Virus record (IMG/VR): IMGVR_UViG_3300027839_000007
Span: 21,546-85,545 of that record
From: a virus
DNA length: 64,000 bases
Strand: one strand, 5' to 3'
In this document: positions 25,830 to 34,715 of the stretch, piece after piece
Layout: the number at the start of each line of letters is the position of its first letter
Numbering within the stretch: the stretch's first letter is position 1
Made by a program: the position numbers and the translations under genes
The notes under the pieces: generated by a model
Databases searched by the model: none
The model's input: the letters and a program-made list of their open reading frames with translations, nothing else
What the model was told of the DNA's origin: nothing

Positions 25830-26060
25830 ATGGAGCTGGCACCACTTCTGCAAGAATACGGAATCATGGTAACCCTGGTTCTGTTTTTTGTTTGGCAAAG
25901 CTGGAAACGTGAGCAACGACTGGCTGGCCGTATCGACACGATCGAGGGAGAGTATACGGCCACTCTTAAGGAGCTGGTGCGCAGGTCCAACGATGTGATT
26001 GCGGCGAACACCGAAATCATGGAGCAGCTGAAGAAGCACTTGGCGCGGATCGAGAATTAG
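25830..26060 (+). CDS. Holin-like small membrane protein, 76 aa
   Basis: Start at 25830 after GAGGGAACGCA. One N-terminal transmembrane helix (about residues 9-22, Y-G-I-M-V-T-L-V-L-F-F-V-W) followed by a charged helical/coiled-coil tail to the end. This layout matches the BhlA/UviB-type and XhlA-like small holin-associated proteins of phages and bacteriocin clusters. A role in lysis is possible but no lysin gene is adjacent. Confidence 0.6.
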   Translation: MELAPLLQEYGIMVTLVLFFVWQSWKREQRLAGRIDTIEGEYTATLKELVRRSNDVIAANTEIMEQLKKHLARIEN

Positions 26061-26107
26061 TAAACCAAGTTTCGACGTGAAGCTATTCCCAGGGAAGCGG
26101 AATAATC

Positions 26108-26428
26108 ATGTCACGTGATCAAGAATATAAGTTCTTCTATAAGATCTCTCGCAAGATCCGAAACGAACTCCCATGCGGCAACAAGTTGCGCGTGGTGCTG
26201 AAAGCTGATCTCGTTGAGCACGGGATGTGCGAGTTCGATACCAAGCGCCCTGAGCGCGGTTTCATGATCACGATATACAAGAGTGGTAGTGAAGAGCATG
26301 ATATTCACATCCTCTTGCATGAGTACGCCCATGTACTCTCATGGTTCTGCGACGAAGAAGATCATGGTGTTGCATGGCAGTCCGCATATGGGCGAATATA
26401 CCGTTGGTATGAGAAGATAGCGGAGTAG
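26108..26428 (+). CDS. HExxH zinc metalloprotease-like protein, 106 aa
   Basis: A small zincin: H71-E-Y-A-H75 with a third ligand candidate H86 in E-D-H-G-V-A-W, the spacing and DHG-x-x-W ending of SprT/WLM-like minimal proteases. The N-terminal half gives a predicted beta sheet. No signal peptide, so it acts in the cytoplasm or is packaged. The substrate is unknown; some phages use such enzymes on protein-DNA crosslinks or host proteins. Confidence 0.75.
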   Translation: MSRDQEYKFFYKISRKIRNELPCGNKLRVVLKADLVEHGMCEFDTKRPERGFMITIYKSGSEEHDIHILLHEYAHVLSWFCDEEDHGVAWQSAYGRIYRWYEKIAE

Positions 26429-26463
26429 AGGGTATATACAACAAAATGAAATAAGGTGTTGCG

Positions 26464-26790
26464 ATGGCAAGGAAGCCATTCAGTGTCGGATGCTTTGCTT
26501 TACTGTGGCTCTTCATAGCAGCAGTATCAGCATATGACACATTCAGATGTGTGCAGGATGCCAACTTTCTTATCGATGTCGAGTTGAATCCCGTCGCGAG
26601 ATGGATACTGCGGCGAGGCGGCGTATCGCTTCTCGTGGGGTGTAAGTTCCTCGGCAATTCCCTGGTGCTCGGCGCGCTCTGTTGGATATGGGCATGTAAG
26701 CACCGTTTTTCTATTCCCATTATTTGTGTGGTAGCCCTGGTGCAGTTATTTGTGTTATTTACGTATTGTCCTAACGTTCCCTGGGGATAG
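26464..26790 (+). CDS. Three-span membrane protein, 108 aa
   Basis: Hydrophobic segments near residues 6-24, 53-73 and 82-101, with the polar loop F-L-I-D-V-E-L-N-P-V-A-R-W between the first two. The layout resembles DUF5658-type small membrane proteins. GGTGTTGCG lies before the ATG. Function unknown; a role in the host inner membrane is likely. Confidence 0.7.
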   Translation: MARKPFSVGCFALLWLFIAAVSAYDTFRCVQDANFLIDVELNPVARWILRRGGVSLLVGCKFLGNSLVLGALCWIWACKHRFSIPIICVVALVQLFVLFTYCPNVPWG

Positions 26791-26795
26791 GGATC

Positions 26796-26921
26796 ATGTC
26801 CAAAGATTTGCAGAAATTGAAAGAGGAGCTGGCGCAGGCTGAGAGGGCCAAACTGGAAGAGCGCAGAGCTCAATTTCCATCGACATGCACTGAGAAGATG
26901 TTACGATTGCTAGCACCATGA
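26796..26921 (+). CDS. Small coiled-coil protein, 41 aa
   Basis: ATG at 26796 with GGGGATAGGGATC upstream, stop overlapping the next gene (ATGA at 26918). The product is a single charged amphipathic helix (K-E-E-L-A-Q-A-E-R-A-K-L-E-E-R-R) with one Cys. Position and overlaps support it as a real coupled gene. Function unknown. Confidence 0.6.
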   Translation: MSKDLQKLKEELAQAERAKLEERRAQFPSTCTEKMLRLLAP

Positions 26922-27661
26922 AAACAACGCTAGCCCTGGGCATGACCACCTGCCCGCGCGGTGACGAGTGTTATCTACATGCTGCTATATTGAGCCTGGT
27001 TAACGCTGGTTTCTGCCAGGACCTCCATCTCTTCTGCGAACCCGGCGCTGAGGAAACTCCCGGGTGGCCGCAGGTTATTCGTCATGAGCACGAAGAGACT
27101 CTCGGCGCCTTTCGTAATTGGCGTTTTGCTCTACGGTACCTGCTGGATAACACGGATGCAGACTGGATCATGATTGTGCAGGACGACACGATCTGGACTG
27201 ATGACGCTGCAGACATATTACAGGAAGCCATGGATACCGTTGAGTCGCACACGGTGGGCTTCCTATCGCCGTATGCCAGCCCAGCCATGGTTGCCAAGCG
27301 GTACAAGACTTCAGGTGGCGATGCGCCGTTGCGGGAGAGCATAACTCCCCAGTGGATAGACGCATGGCATGGTAATCGTACATCGGCGATGTACACGCAG
27401 ACTTTCTGGGGCGCACTTGCGCTGTGCATCCCCAGGCGATCTGCCAGCAGGTTGTTGCGTGCGCCTCGTTTTGTAAATCACGTGCACCATCGTCAAATAG
27501 ACGTTGTGGTTGGCGAGTCTTTCCGTGACGCCAATTTGTCTCGCAAGCTGTATATCCCCAGTTTATGCGATCATATCGGCGCTATTAGTTCCCTGGGTCG
27601 GCACAAGATTCCTAGTATTGCCTGGGGGCGCAAGGGAGTGGGATTCAAAGGTAAGGCGTAG
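26918..27661 (+). CDS. GT-A-like glycosyltransferase, 247 aa
   Basis: The opening (T-L-A-L-G-M-T-T-C-P-R) and the conserved V-Q-D-D-T-I-W near residues 87-93, where a DxD-like pair would bind the metal and sugar nucleotide, indicate a GT-A glycosyltransferase. F-W-G-A-L-A-L-C-I-P and a late acidic/His region follow, as in LPS-type and procollagen-type families. No membrane helix. Fourth glycosyltransferase-like gene in the window, 15 kb from the others. Confidence 0.6.
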   Translation: MKTTLALGMTTCPRGDECYLHAAILSLVNAGFCQDLHLFCEPGAEETPGWPQVIRHEHEETLGAFRNWRFALRYLLDNTDADWIMIVQDDTIWTDDAADILQEAMDTVESHTVGFLSPYASPAMVAKRYKTSGGDAPLRESITPQWIDAWHGNRTSAMYTQTFWGALALCIPRRSASRLLRAPRFVNHVHHRQIDVVVGESFRDANLSRKLYIPSLCDHIGAISSLGRHKIPSIAWGRKGVGFKGKA

Positions 27662-27666
27662 CGACA

Positions 27667-27900
27667 TTGGCTGATGACCACACTTCGGGTAAACTCGACA
27701 ACAGCGCGACGAACCCCATCCCGATGGCAGGTTCTGGTCGTCAGAAACTGGCCCATGAATGCAGGGAAGCGGCAAGGAACTCGCGGGGTTCGTCGTGCTC
27801 TTCTAAATCGGATAGCCCAAGGACGGCGCTATGGCGGAAACGGGGAAAAAGCCAGGTGATCTTCAACGGCCCGCCGCCGGGATACTCGCACAGCTCCTGA
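27667..27900 (+). CDS. Possible small protein, TTG start, 77 aa
   Basis: TTG start six bases after the preceding stop, with AAGG nearby. The first 25 residues look like a natural protein (A-D-D-H-T-S-G-K-L), then the frame becomes Ser/Arg/Pro-rich and overlaps the next, much longer gene by 70 bases. It fills an otherwise empty 170-base gap, but composition argues against the C-terminal part. Doubtful. Confidence 0.3.
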   Translation: MADDHTSGKLDNSATNPIPMAGSGRQKLAHECREAARNSRGSSCSSKSDSPRTALWRKRGKSQVIFNGPPPGYSHSS

Positions 27901-29741
27901 AAGCCAAGGGCGAGTCAGACCGGAAGAACTACCCGGCCAAGCATGACCTCCTGCGCAGGCTGATCAAGGAGAGCCCCGAGGAGTTCCGTATTGATTCCGA
28001 AGAGGGTGGAATCTACGGACTCACACACGCGCCGACGGGTTTCAGGATCCATATGCCCAGGGCTGCTGCGCCCTCCCCGGCAGACCTGGAAAAGGAAGGC
28101 GCTGGCGACAAGTACCTTGGACCAGATATGAAAAATTGGAAAAAGACGCGAGATAAGAAAGCGGGCACTGCCGATATCGTAAAGCAGGCGCTTGCCCGGC
28201 TCACCGAGAAGCAGGCCGGTAAGCCGCCGGTTCGACGAGCCCCGTTTTGGTCAAAAGAGAACTTCCTTAACATGTTTGGTGACGATAGCCGTGACCCGAT
28301 GGGCCCGGGCCTGGGAACGCAGGCACTGACCAACACTGTTATGGACCGGTTTCCTGGGACCTATAAGAATTCCCCTCGGTCGGGAGTAGCGCCCCAGCAA
28401 TTCGGCATCGGGGCGAGCGGAAAGACTGCCCTTATTCCCCAACCTCCACGTCGCACATCCAACTTGCAACAGCGGCAATCGGGCTTGCAAGCCCTGGGAG
28501 CTCGCCGAGTTAAGTCGCACTCATTGCCGCATAACCAGCCCACCACTACACCTTCTTCTACGATAGCTGCCACGGTTCCACAGCACCGTCAGGGTTATGG
28601 GGCAGGGTCAGCTATGAGTGCCGGACATCGGCCACAATTTCCTGTTACGCCAGTGCCCCAGCAGATTCGCCCGGCTGCATCGCAGCAGCAGATAGCTCAG
28701 AACAAACCACCGGCTACCTCAGGATGGCGTCCAACAGCGAATACAGTTAGTACTGCAGCACCGACTGCCCCACATCGCACACCACCCCCATCTCCTTTTA
28801 AAGCACCTCGGATCGCGTCCCAACCACGCTTTATGGCACCGCAGCTCGCTTCTTCAGGATCTCCCAAGCATTTTTCCGCAACGCCAGGTCGCCCATACAA
28901 CCTGATTGATAGGGCAACACAGCTGCTGGAGAAGGCAGCGCAGGATCCGCGTGGTGTGCGCGACGAGTTTGCGTCTGATGTGAAGAACGTTCTCGATTCA
29001 ATTATTGAGAAGCAGGCGCAGCCCACCTTCTCCCGATTGCAGATGCCGGGCGGTAACCAGACCATGCGGAATCTTTTCCAGGGTGTTGGCGGGCCGATCG
29101 AGCAGGGGGTCGACCTGTTCAACTCACCTTCCGACTATCTCGACGAGATGATGACCGTCCCTTATGTGGGCGAGACGCCGCTTTACAGTGATAAGAAATC
29201 CCTGTGGGATAACATCAAGAATCTCCTCATGCGCCCGATCAACCGGCGCGAACGGCTGCGTAACGAGCGTGAGCACCTAGTGCGTACACAGTGGGCTGTT
29301 CAGTCATTAGGGGGCCACCAGGCTGGCGCACCCAGTCGCGGCTTCCCCGGACTGCCGGGACGGGGGACGTTGAACTACGGACAACAGTCATTCCAGCAGG
29401 CCCAGTCGCGCAACCTGCCATTCATTGCCCAGTTGATCCTCAACGAGCCGGGCGGATATCGCATGGTTCGTGATACTGGAAAAGCATCCACGTGGTTGCA
29501 CATGGGTTCCGGGTACCAGTTCACCGTGCCCAACAAGCCGGATCCGAAGGACTTGCTGAACATTCACGTGGAGCCGCCAAAGCAGGATATGTGGGCATCT
29601 GCACTGCGTTGGCGCCAGGGCCGCGCGACAAGTGATGACATGAAGAAGTTTAAACTGGATAAAGCCTCACGCCAGGCTGCTGCGCAGAAGCTGCTGGAGC
29701 GGCAGAAGGCTACCCCGCCGATACTTAATGAAGGCATATAG
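27831..29741 (+). CDS. Large disordered virion protein candidate, 636 aa
   Basis: No known domain. Residues 1-80 look folded (R-L-I-K-E-S-P-E-E-F-R-I-D-S-E-E-G-G-I-Y-G-L-T-H-A-P-T-G-F), followed by a Pro/Gln/Ala/Ser-rich disordered region to about 340 and a more ordered C-terminal 290 residues ending in basic helices. E-K-Q-A occurs near 127 and 386, the motif shared with other probable virion proteins. Overlaps the next gene by 14 bases. Confidence 0.7.
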   Translation: MAETGKKPGDLQRPAAGILAQLLKAKGESDRKNYPAKHDLLRRLIKESPEEFRIDSEEGGIYGLTHAPTGFRIHMPRAAAPSPADLEKEGAGDKYLGPDMKNWKKTRDKKAGTADIVKQALARLTEKQAGKPPVRRAPFWSKENFLNMFGDDSRDPMGPGLGTQALTNTVMDRFPGTYKNSPRSGVAPQQFGIGASGKTALIPQPPRRTSNLQQRQSGLQALGARRVKSHSLPHNQPTTTPSSTIAATVPQHRQGYGAGSAMSAGHRPQFPVTPVPQQIRPAASQQQIAQNKPPATSGWRPTANTVSTAAPTAPHRTPPPSPFKAPRIASQPRFMAPQLASSGSPKHFSATPGRPYNLIDRATQLLEKAAQDPRGVRDEFASDVKNVLDSIIEKQAQPTFSRLQMPGGNQTMRNLFQGVGGPIEQGVDLFNSPSDYLDEMMTVPYVGETPLYSDKKSLWDNIKNLLMRPINRRERLRNEREHLVRTQWAVQSLGGHQAGAPSRGFPGLPGRGTLNYGQQSFQQAQSRNLPFIAQLILNEPGGYRMVRDTGKASTWLHMGSGYQFTVPNKPDPKDLLNIHVEPPKQDMWASALRWRQGRATSDDMKKFKLDKASRQAAAQKLLERQKATPPILNEGI

Positions 29742-31566
29742 TCGCATGGTATATGACATTCGCAGGGTATTTCAGAAGATGGCGCAGGGTGCCAGGACCA
29801 GGCGTACAACGAAGGCGCTGACCGCGAATATCCCTGACTTTCCGAAAACGGAAGTTGATAATATCGCCAAGATGATCTCGGTAAGAGGTAAGAATCGCAG
29901 GAAAATGCCGTCGTTTGAAGCTACGCAAAGGTATGCTCGATCAAAAGGCTATAAGCCGCGTCGGTCTAACTTCGTCCCGGACATACAAAAAATCAGGAAC
30001 CCGGATGTGTTGAACTGGAATGATCAGTTCATGCTGCAGCCCGACCTGGCCGCGGGGCGGGCGGAGATGTTTGCAGACGACAAACTCTGGGGACTGTCAG
30101 AGACTTCCCGCCCGGCCCTGCTAGAGATGATCAGGCGAAGGCAACTGCCTGCCCGGAATGCTTGGAACCGCCTGATGACGTCAGGCCGACATGGCACGCC
30201 TAATCTTCTTGAGGTACCGTCCGTTGGAGGGCGTGACACGGGCAGCCTAGGCTATAGAACAAGCCACTTCGGTCTCGGGGATAGCATAGGCCTGTCAGGT
30301 TTTGGCGGGCCGTCCCGCCGTGATTCAGAGTTTAATTGGTTTGGCGGACACGGAACTCCCGGGTTCCCTGAACAACCCGCCGACACTCCGTTGCAAGCTA
30401 CTAAACGTCCGTCGGTAGCTATGACACAAGCAGCGGACCTTGCTGCCGATCGCATCGGACGGCGCAATCCGCAATGGGTTGCTAGTGTGCCGAACCAGGG
30501 TCTCAGAGCTGGTGCGGCAAGTCCGCAGTTGCCGTCGGCTGTGATCGAGGGGTGGAAAGAGGCTTTGATGGGAAGCGATCCCGCTGCAAAACTTAAAGAG
30601 AACGTAGCGCTGATCGATCAGTTCGGCGGGAAACTGAGCAGTGATGGTAGTAGTATTAAGTGGGCGGATCCGCCTTCGGCTTATGGCTCCAAGCCGACGC
30701 AGCATCAGGCACTTGATGAGTGGCTCGCTGGATTTAAATCTGGCCAACAGTATCGTCATCAGTTTGACCCCGTTGGGGCGGGTCTTCACGCAGGCGCCAC
30801 GCCACCTTCTTCGGATGTTCCCGGCTTCCCGGAAAAGCTTTTAAAGGGGTTACCTCCTGAGATGGCGGCTGCGTTAAGAGCACAAAGCGGTGATATTGGC
30901 GGCCACGGCCCTCGTCGTGAGTATGTCATGGCTAAAAAGAGGATCTCGTATATAAATCAGCTGCTTACCGCCGGGTGGGATCAACCCCTCGTCGCGGGGC
31001 AGGCTCGGCCCGGGCAGGCGCAACGCGACTTCTTTTTTGAGCAACAGCCTGCTGATACGCGGGGTATACCGAAAAGCCAATTGGATGTCCTGGCTGACCT
31101 TCCCGTGGTGACCCGTGAGTGGCCACAAGTGGGACTGGGCCCAACTCACGGGTCACCGCGAGGGGACGCGATGCGGTTACCAGATGCCACGGTGACGCTC
31201 ACGCATCCGGGCACCGGGGACAAACTGTGGAAGACCCCCGATGCCAAGATATACAAGCTGTTGCCGGACGGGACGGGGTTTCAACAGGTATTTGGCAAAC
31301 AGGTAGCCGATGCCACGACTGGTGTGGGTTCCATTGAGGAGCACGGTATCCCGGCAGGCGCGGGTGACCCGATTGACACCAGACGCACGTCGTTGCTAGA
31401 GCGGATAATGGCTGGCGGGCGCAGTAAGCCCGGCGCCAGGCCTCCAAGGGGCAAGGGTAAAGGCGGCAAGGGGCGCGGTGCTGGTGCTGGTGCTGGGCTC
31501 TATATGATTTTCAATGCATTAAATCGCGCAAAGGCAAGGGCCGGGGAACGTGCTGATAGACGTTAA
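29728..31566 (+). CDS. Large basic virion protein candidate, 612 aa
   Basis: No known domain. The ATG at 29728 overlaps the preceding stop by 14 bases; a second ATG at 29746 just after that stop is an equally good start. Basic N-terminus, long mixed region with many Gly/Pro/Trp, a C-terminal stretch of Gly/Lys/Arg (R-G-K-G-K-G-G-K-G-R-G-A-G) and a final short hydrophobic helix. Probably a companion of the 27831 product. A nucleic-acid-binding role is suggested by charge only. Confidence 0.7.
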   Translation: MKAYSRMVYDIRRVFQKMAQGARTRRTTKALTANIPDFPKTEVDNIAKMISVRGKNRRKMPSFEATQRYARSKGYKPRRSNFVPDIQKIRNPDVLNWNDQFMLQPDLAAGRAEMFADDKLWGLSETSRPALLEMIRRRQLPARNAWNRLMTSGRHGTPNLLEVPSVGGRDTGSLGYRTSHFGLGDSIGLSGFGGPSRRDSEFNWFGGHGTPGFPEQPADTPLQATKRPSVAMTQAADLAADRIGRRNPQWVASVPNQGLRAGAASPQLPSAVIEGWKEALMGSDPAAKLKENVALIDQFGGKLSSDGSSIKWADPPSAYGSKPTQHQALDEWLAGFKSGQQYRHQFDPVGAGLHAGATPPSSDVPGFPEKLLKGLPPEMAAALRAQSGDIGGHGPRREYVMAKKRISYINQLLTAGWDQPLVAGQARPGQAQRDFFFEQQPADTRGIPKSQLDVLADLPVVTREWPQVGLGPTHGSPRGDAMRLPDATVTLTHPGTGDKLWKTPDAKIYKLLPDGTGFQQVFGKQVADATTGVGSIEEHGIPAGAGDPIDTRRTSLLERIMAGGRSKPGARPPRGKGKGGKGRGAGAGAGLYMIFNALNRAKARAGERADRR

Positions 31567-31669
31567 AGCCGCAATTAACCTTCAGCTCGGTAGCACATAG
31601 CACATACAATCAAGGAACGCATTTAGACGTGATAATCCTCAATAGCATGGAAGCGAAAGGGTATACACG

Positions 31670-32650
31670 ATGAAGAACATGTTCAAGCTACTGCTGGTTG
31701 CAACCTTCCTGAGTGTGGCAAGCATTCCCTCGGTGCGTGACACAGCTGTATATGCCGAGGACAAGAAAGCCGAACAGAGTATTCCGGCATTTCTCCAGGA
31801 CATCTCTGTCACGATTAGTGCAAATCGATCAGAGGGATCGGGCGTCGCATTCACCCGAGATGGTATCACTTTCATCTGGACGGCTGCACACGTGGTGTCT
31901 GGCCTACGTAGCACTCGTGCTGTCGTGGATCCTATGACGGGTGCCAAGCGTACGATCATTGAGTTTGCCGATGCGCAGATCATTAAGACCCTGGTTGAAG
32001 ATGGCCGGACAGTCGGTCGCATCGAAATGGATGCCAAGGTCATTCGTTACAGTGATGCAGATCACGGCCACGATCTGGCGCTTTTGCGAGTCAGGAAGAA
32101 GAACTTCATTGCGACTTCTTCCAGGTTCTACCTGGATGAGAAGATCCCTTCGTTGGGCACGCGCCTCTTTCACGTGGGCTCCCTACTTGGCCAACTAGGC
32201 TCAAATAGCATGACGGCAGGAATCGTGAGTCAGCATGGGAGAGTTTTGAGCGGCCTCAATGGTGTTTTTGACCAGACTACCGTGACGGCATTTCCTGGCT
32301 CGTCGGGTGGTGGTGTTTACCTGGAAGATGGTCGCTACATTGGTATGCTGGTGCGCGGTGCTGGTGAAGGCTTCAACTTGATCGTACCTGTTCGCAGAAT
32401 GCGAACATGGGCCAAGGAAGCCAATGTCGAGTGGGCCATGGATCCCACGGCGAAGATGCCGACCCCGGAAGAACTGAGTAAGCTACCGGTTGAGTTTACC
32501 GGTACCAAGTTTTCCGCTAACGCGGGTACTGACGCGGATAAGAAGAAGGCTAACAAGAGCTTTCCACGTCAGATCAGGACCAGGTCAATTTTTCCGTTCT
32601 CTCCCGAGTCTGCATCCAAGCGAAAGCCTCTTTTGGTTGAACCGCGTTAA
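31670..32650 (+). CDS. Exported trypsin-like serine protease, 326 aa
   Basis: A signal peptide (K-N-M-F-K, hydrophobic core to about residue 20, cleavage near A-V-Y-A-E) is followed by an S1-type chymotrypsin-fold protease with a complete triad: H74 in T-A-A-H-V-V, D135 in H-D-L-A-L-L and S212 in P-G-S-S-G-G-G. The domain lacks a PDZ domain. The Lys/Arg/Pro-rich C-terminus (about 85 residues) looks disordered. GAAAGG upstream. Expected to be active outside the cytoplasm; substrate unknown. Followed by palindrome copy 3. Confidence 0.88.
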   Translation: MKNMFKLLLVATFLSVASIPSVRDTAVYAEDKKAEQSIPAFLQDISVTISANRSEGSGVAFTRDGITFIWTAAHVVSGLRSTRAVVDPMTGAKRTIIEFADAQIIKTLVEDGRTVGRIEMDAKVIRYSDADHGHDLALLRVRKKNFIATSSRFYLDEKIPSLGTRLFHVGSLLGQLGSNSMTAGIVSQHGRVLSGLNGVFDQTTVTAFPGSSGGGVYLEDGRYIGMLVRGAGEGFNLIVPVRRMRTWAKEANVEWAMDPTAKMPTPEELSKLPVEFTGTKFSANAGTDADKKKANKSFPRQIRTRSIFPFSPESASKRKPLLVEPR

Positions 32651-32653
32651 TCC

Positions 32654-32667
32654 TATTGGCGCCAATA
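32654..32667. promoter_or_regulatory. Palindrome copy 3 (14-bp core)
   Basis: The perfect core TATTGGCGCCAATA between the trypsin-like protease and the next gene; outside the core the flanks no longer match. It is followed directly by the ribosome-binding AGGAGAGG of the 32681 gene, like copy 1. Confidence 0.7.
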
Positions 32668-32680
32668 CAGGAGAGGTTTT

Positions 32681-33043
32681 ATGATTCGTTGGTTGATCGT
32701 CGGGTGCGCGCTTGTTTTAGCGTCACCGCAGCCTGCTGCTGAGAAGCCCGAAACCGAATGGATAAAGTTGCTCTCTAAGGAGCTTGGCGGCGAAGCTGAG
32801 CACCGTACACCTGACGGCAGCCGCGTTGATATTTTGACCGATAAAGTAGCCTGGGAAGTTGAGTGGGCTCGAAAGTGGCAGGAAGCTATTGGCCAAGCGC
32901 ATTTCTACGCCCTGGCAACAAACCGTAGACCGGGCATTGTGCTCCTCCTTACAGGCGATAAGTCTGAAAAGGTATACTATCTGCGTTGCCTGGCAGTTTG
33001 CGCTAAGACAGGAATCACGTTGAGAACACACAGGATTAAGTGA
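32681..33043 (+). CDS. Exported PD-(D/E)XK-type nuclease-like protein, 120 aa
   Basis: A short signal peptide (about residues 1-16) precedes a small domain whose core T-P-D-G-S-R-V-D50-I-L then A-W-E59-V-E-W-A-R-K65-W followed by E-A-I-G-Q-A-H-F-Y-A matches a family of compact PD-(D/E)XK nuclease homologues found in bacteria, with Asp, Glu and Lys in the expected order. Preceded by AGGAGAGG. A nuclease outside the cytoplasm could degrade incoming DNA; this is an inference. Overlaps the next gene by one base. Confidence 0.7.
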   Translation: MIRWLIVGCALVLASPQPAAEKPETEWIKLLSKELGGEAEHRTPDGSRVDILTDKVAWEVEWARKWQEAIGQAHFYALATNRRPGIVLLLTGDKSEKVYYLRCLAVCAKTGITLRTHRIK

Positions 33044-33414
33044 TGCCTCGTCCGCGCGTGTACGTTTCTGGGCCAATCAGCAATGGCGGGACACTTAAGT
33101 ACGCGGCCCGTCTCGATAACATGTACGATGCTGTTGACGTGGGAGCTACGTTGATCAAACTCGGTTACGCGCCCCTGATTCCGCATCTCAGTGTTATAAT
33201 TGAACATAAGTACGAGGGGATTGATCAGGATACCTGGCTGGCTATTGACCTACCCTGGGTCGAGGCGGCTGACGCGCTCCTTAGATTGCCGGGAGCATCT
33301 GCTGGTGCTGACAAGGAAGAAGCCGTTGCACTGGCCAGCGGGGTACCTGTTTACCACTCCATTGAAGAGTTGAAAGATGCCATCAATTGCTCAGGTACTC
33401 GACAAAGCTGCTGA
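33043..33414 (+). CDS. DUF4406/nucleoside deoxyribosyltransferase-like protein, 123 aa
   Basis: R-V-Y-V-S-G-P-I-S at the N-terminus, L-G-Y-A-P-L-I-P-H-L in the middle, then D-L-P-W-V-E-A-A-D-A-L-L-R-L-P-G-A-S-A-G-A-D-K-E-E and G-V-P-V-Y-H are the family motifs of DUF4406 and the nucleoside 2-deoxyribosyltransferase fold. Asp and Glu near the loops are candidate catalytic residues. Probably acts on nucleotides or as a nucleotide sensor in the cytoplasm. An upstream GTG (33040) is also possible. Confidence 0.8.
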   Translation: MPRPRVYVSGPISNGGTLKYAARLDNMYDAVDVGATLIKLGYAPLIPHLSVIIEHKYEGIDQDTWLAIDLPWVEAADALLRLPGASAGADKEEAVALASGVPVYHSIEELKDAINCSGTRQSC

Positions 33415-34702
33415 GCTGCAGTCGTGGCGTGATGTTTCGCATGACGTGATGCGCGTGTTCAATGCTGCGCTGCCGACGGCTACGCTTATCAAAAAAGCTT
33501 CTGCGCGCTGGCCTGACGATGCCGCGTTTGTATTCCTGCAGCCGTTTACCGGTCATGTGCACATCATGCCCGTTAACGATGAGTTCAAGAAGACTGCCAG
33601 GTGGGATCGCTTGTCCCGGCTTGACGCTGTATCTGGAGTTGAGGTGAGTCACATGACTCCCGACCCCAGTGAATACGTGATGGTCAAGCGCGCGATCAAG
33701 ATGGGTGACATCAGTCGATTTTTACGGAATATCTACGTCAAGCCGCAGGAGTGGTTGGTTGGAAAAGGCAACGCCAGCCCGCTTTCGATGATGCTTGCCG
33801 GATCTGCGATCACGGGACTTGGCGGGCTTGGACTGGGGACCTTGTGGGACAATACAGTTGGGCCTGTTGGGCATGCCCTGGCACCAGAGTATTTCGATAA
33901 GAAGCCGCGTATGGGCAAGTGGCTGGGTATTCTTGGTGCGCTAACAGGGGCAGTACCCGGACTTGCGGCTGGTTTGCAGCGGTCCAGTATGCACGGACCG
34001 GTATCTGGTTTTGAGCGACCATACAATAGGAGGTACCCTGACATAAATCCCAGGGCCCGCAAGAATATCAACAGGACTTGGCACGAAATTGAGAAGCTTG
34101 ACCCAGGAAGCGCTGCCAAGTCACTGAAGCTGCATAACGAGTGGCGCAAGAAGATTGGGTCTTTTGTTGATCCCAAGATGCAGAAAGCAGCGGCTGACTA
34201 CTACTCCCAGATGTACATACCTTTCATCAACGTGAAAGAGTTTACTGAGCGTGTTTGGGATGGCGTTGAAAAACGTGCTTACAACATCGACCCAGTGATA
34301 CAGTATCGTGCGATCGTAGGTAAACTTGATCCGGCCAACGACCCAAATGCCAACCGTATTGGTCCTGGTGGCATGGCGCTGAACGAACCCGGCATTCACG
34401 TGAATACCTTTGGTACTCCGAAGAATTACACACAAGCTAACCCATACACGTCACCAGCATCGGCCGCCATGGCTGCTGGGTTGGTGCATGGTGCCAGCGC
34501 TTCTCGCGGAGGATCTAACTGGGTGTCGCCCATGGATGTGGGTCGTATTGCAATTGGAGCGGGATCTGGCTTACTGTCTGGAATCGTGGCGGGTAAAATA
34601 CTAGGAGCGCTGGCGGGGCTGTCGCCAGTAGCTGTAAATAATGTGAAGCGCATCGGTATCTGGGCTGGTGGGTTAAACGCAGCTCGTAACGCACTTATGT
34701 AA
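33377..34702 (+). CDS. Glycine-zipper membrane-interacting protein, 441 aa
   Basis: Unknown family. The start lies 38 bases inside the preceding gene, preceded by GAAGAGTTGAAAG. The N-terminal 120 residues look folded with a K-K-T-A motif near 75; glycine-rich hydrophobic stretches are near 137-157, 182-200 and 391-416. The middle is a helical, charged domain with V-E-K-R-A. Similar in design to the 14254, 42003 and 58557 proteins. Confidence 0.7.
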   Translation: MPSIAQVLDKAAELQSWRDVSHDVMRVFNAALPTATLIKKASARWPDDAAFVFLQPFTGHVHIMPVNDEFKKTARWDRLSRLDAVSGVEVSHMTPDPSEYVMVKRAIKMGDISRFLRNIYVKPQEWLVGKGNASPLSMMLAGSAITGLGGLGLGTLWDNTVGPVGHALAPEYFDKKPRMGKWLGILGALTGAVPGLAAGLQRSSMHGPVSGFERPYNRRYPDINPRARKNINRTWHEIEKLDPGSAAKSLKLHNEWRKKIGSFVDPKMQKAAADYYSQMYIPFINVKEFTERVWDGVEKRAYNIDPVIQYRAIVGKLDPANDPNANRIGPGGMALNEPGIHVNTFGTPKNYTQANPYTSPASAAMAAGLVHGASASRGGSNWVSPMDVGRIAIGAGSGLLSGIVAGKILGALAGLSPVAVNNVKRIGIWAGGLNAARNALM

Positions 34703-34715
34703 GAGAGGATGAATC

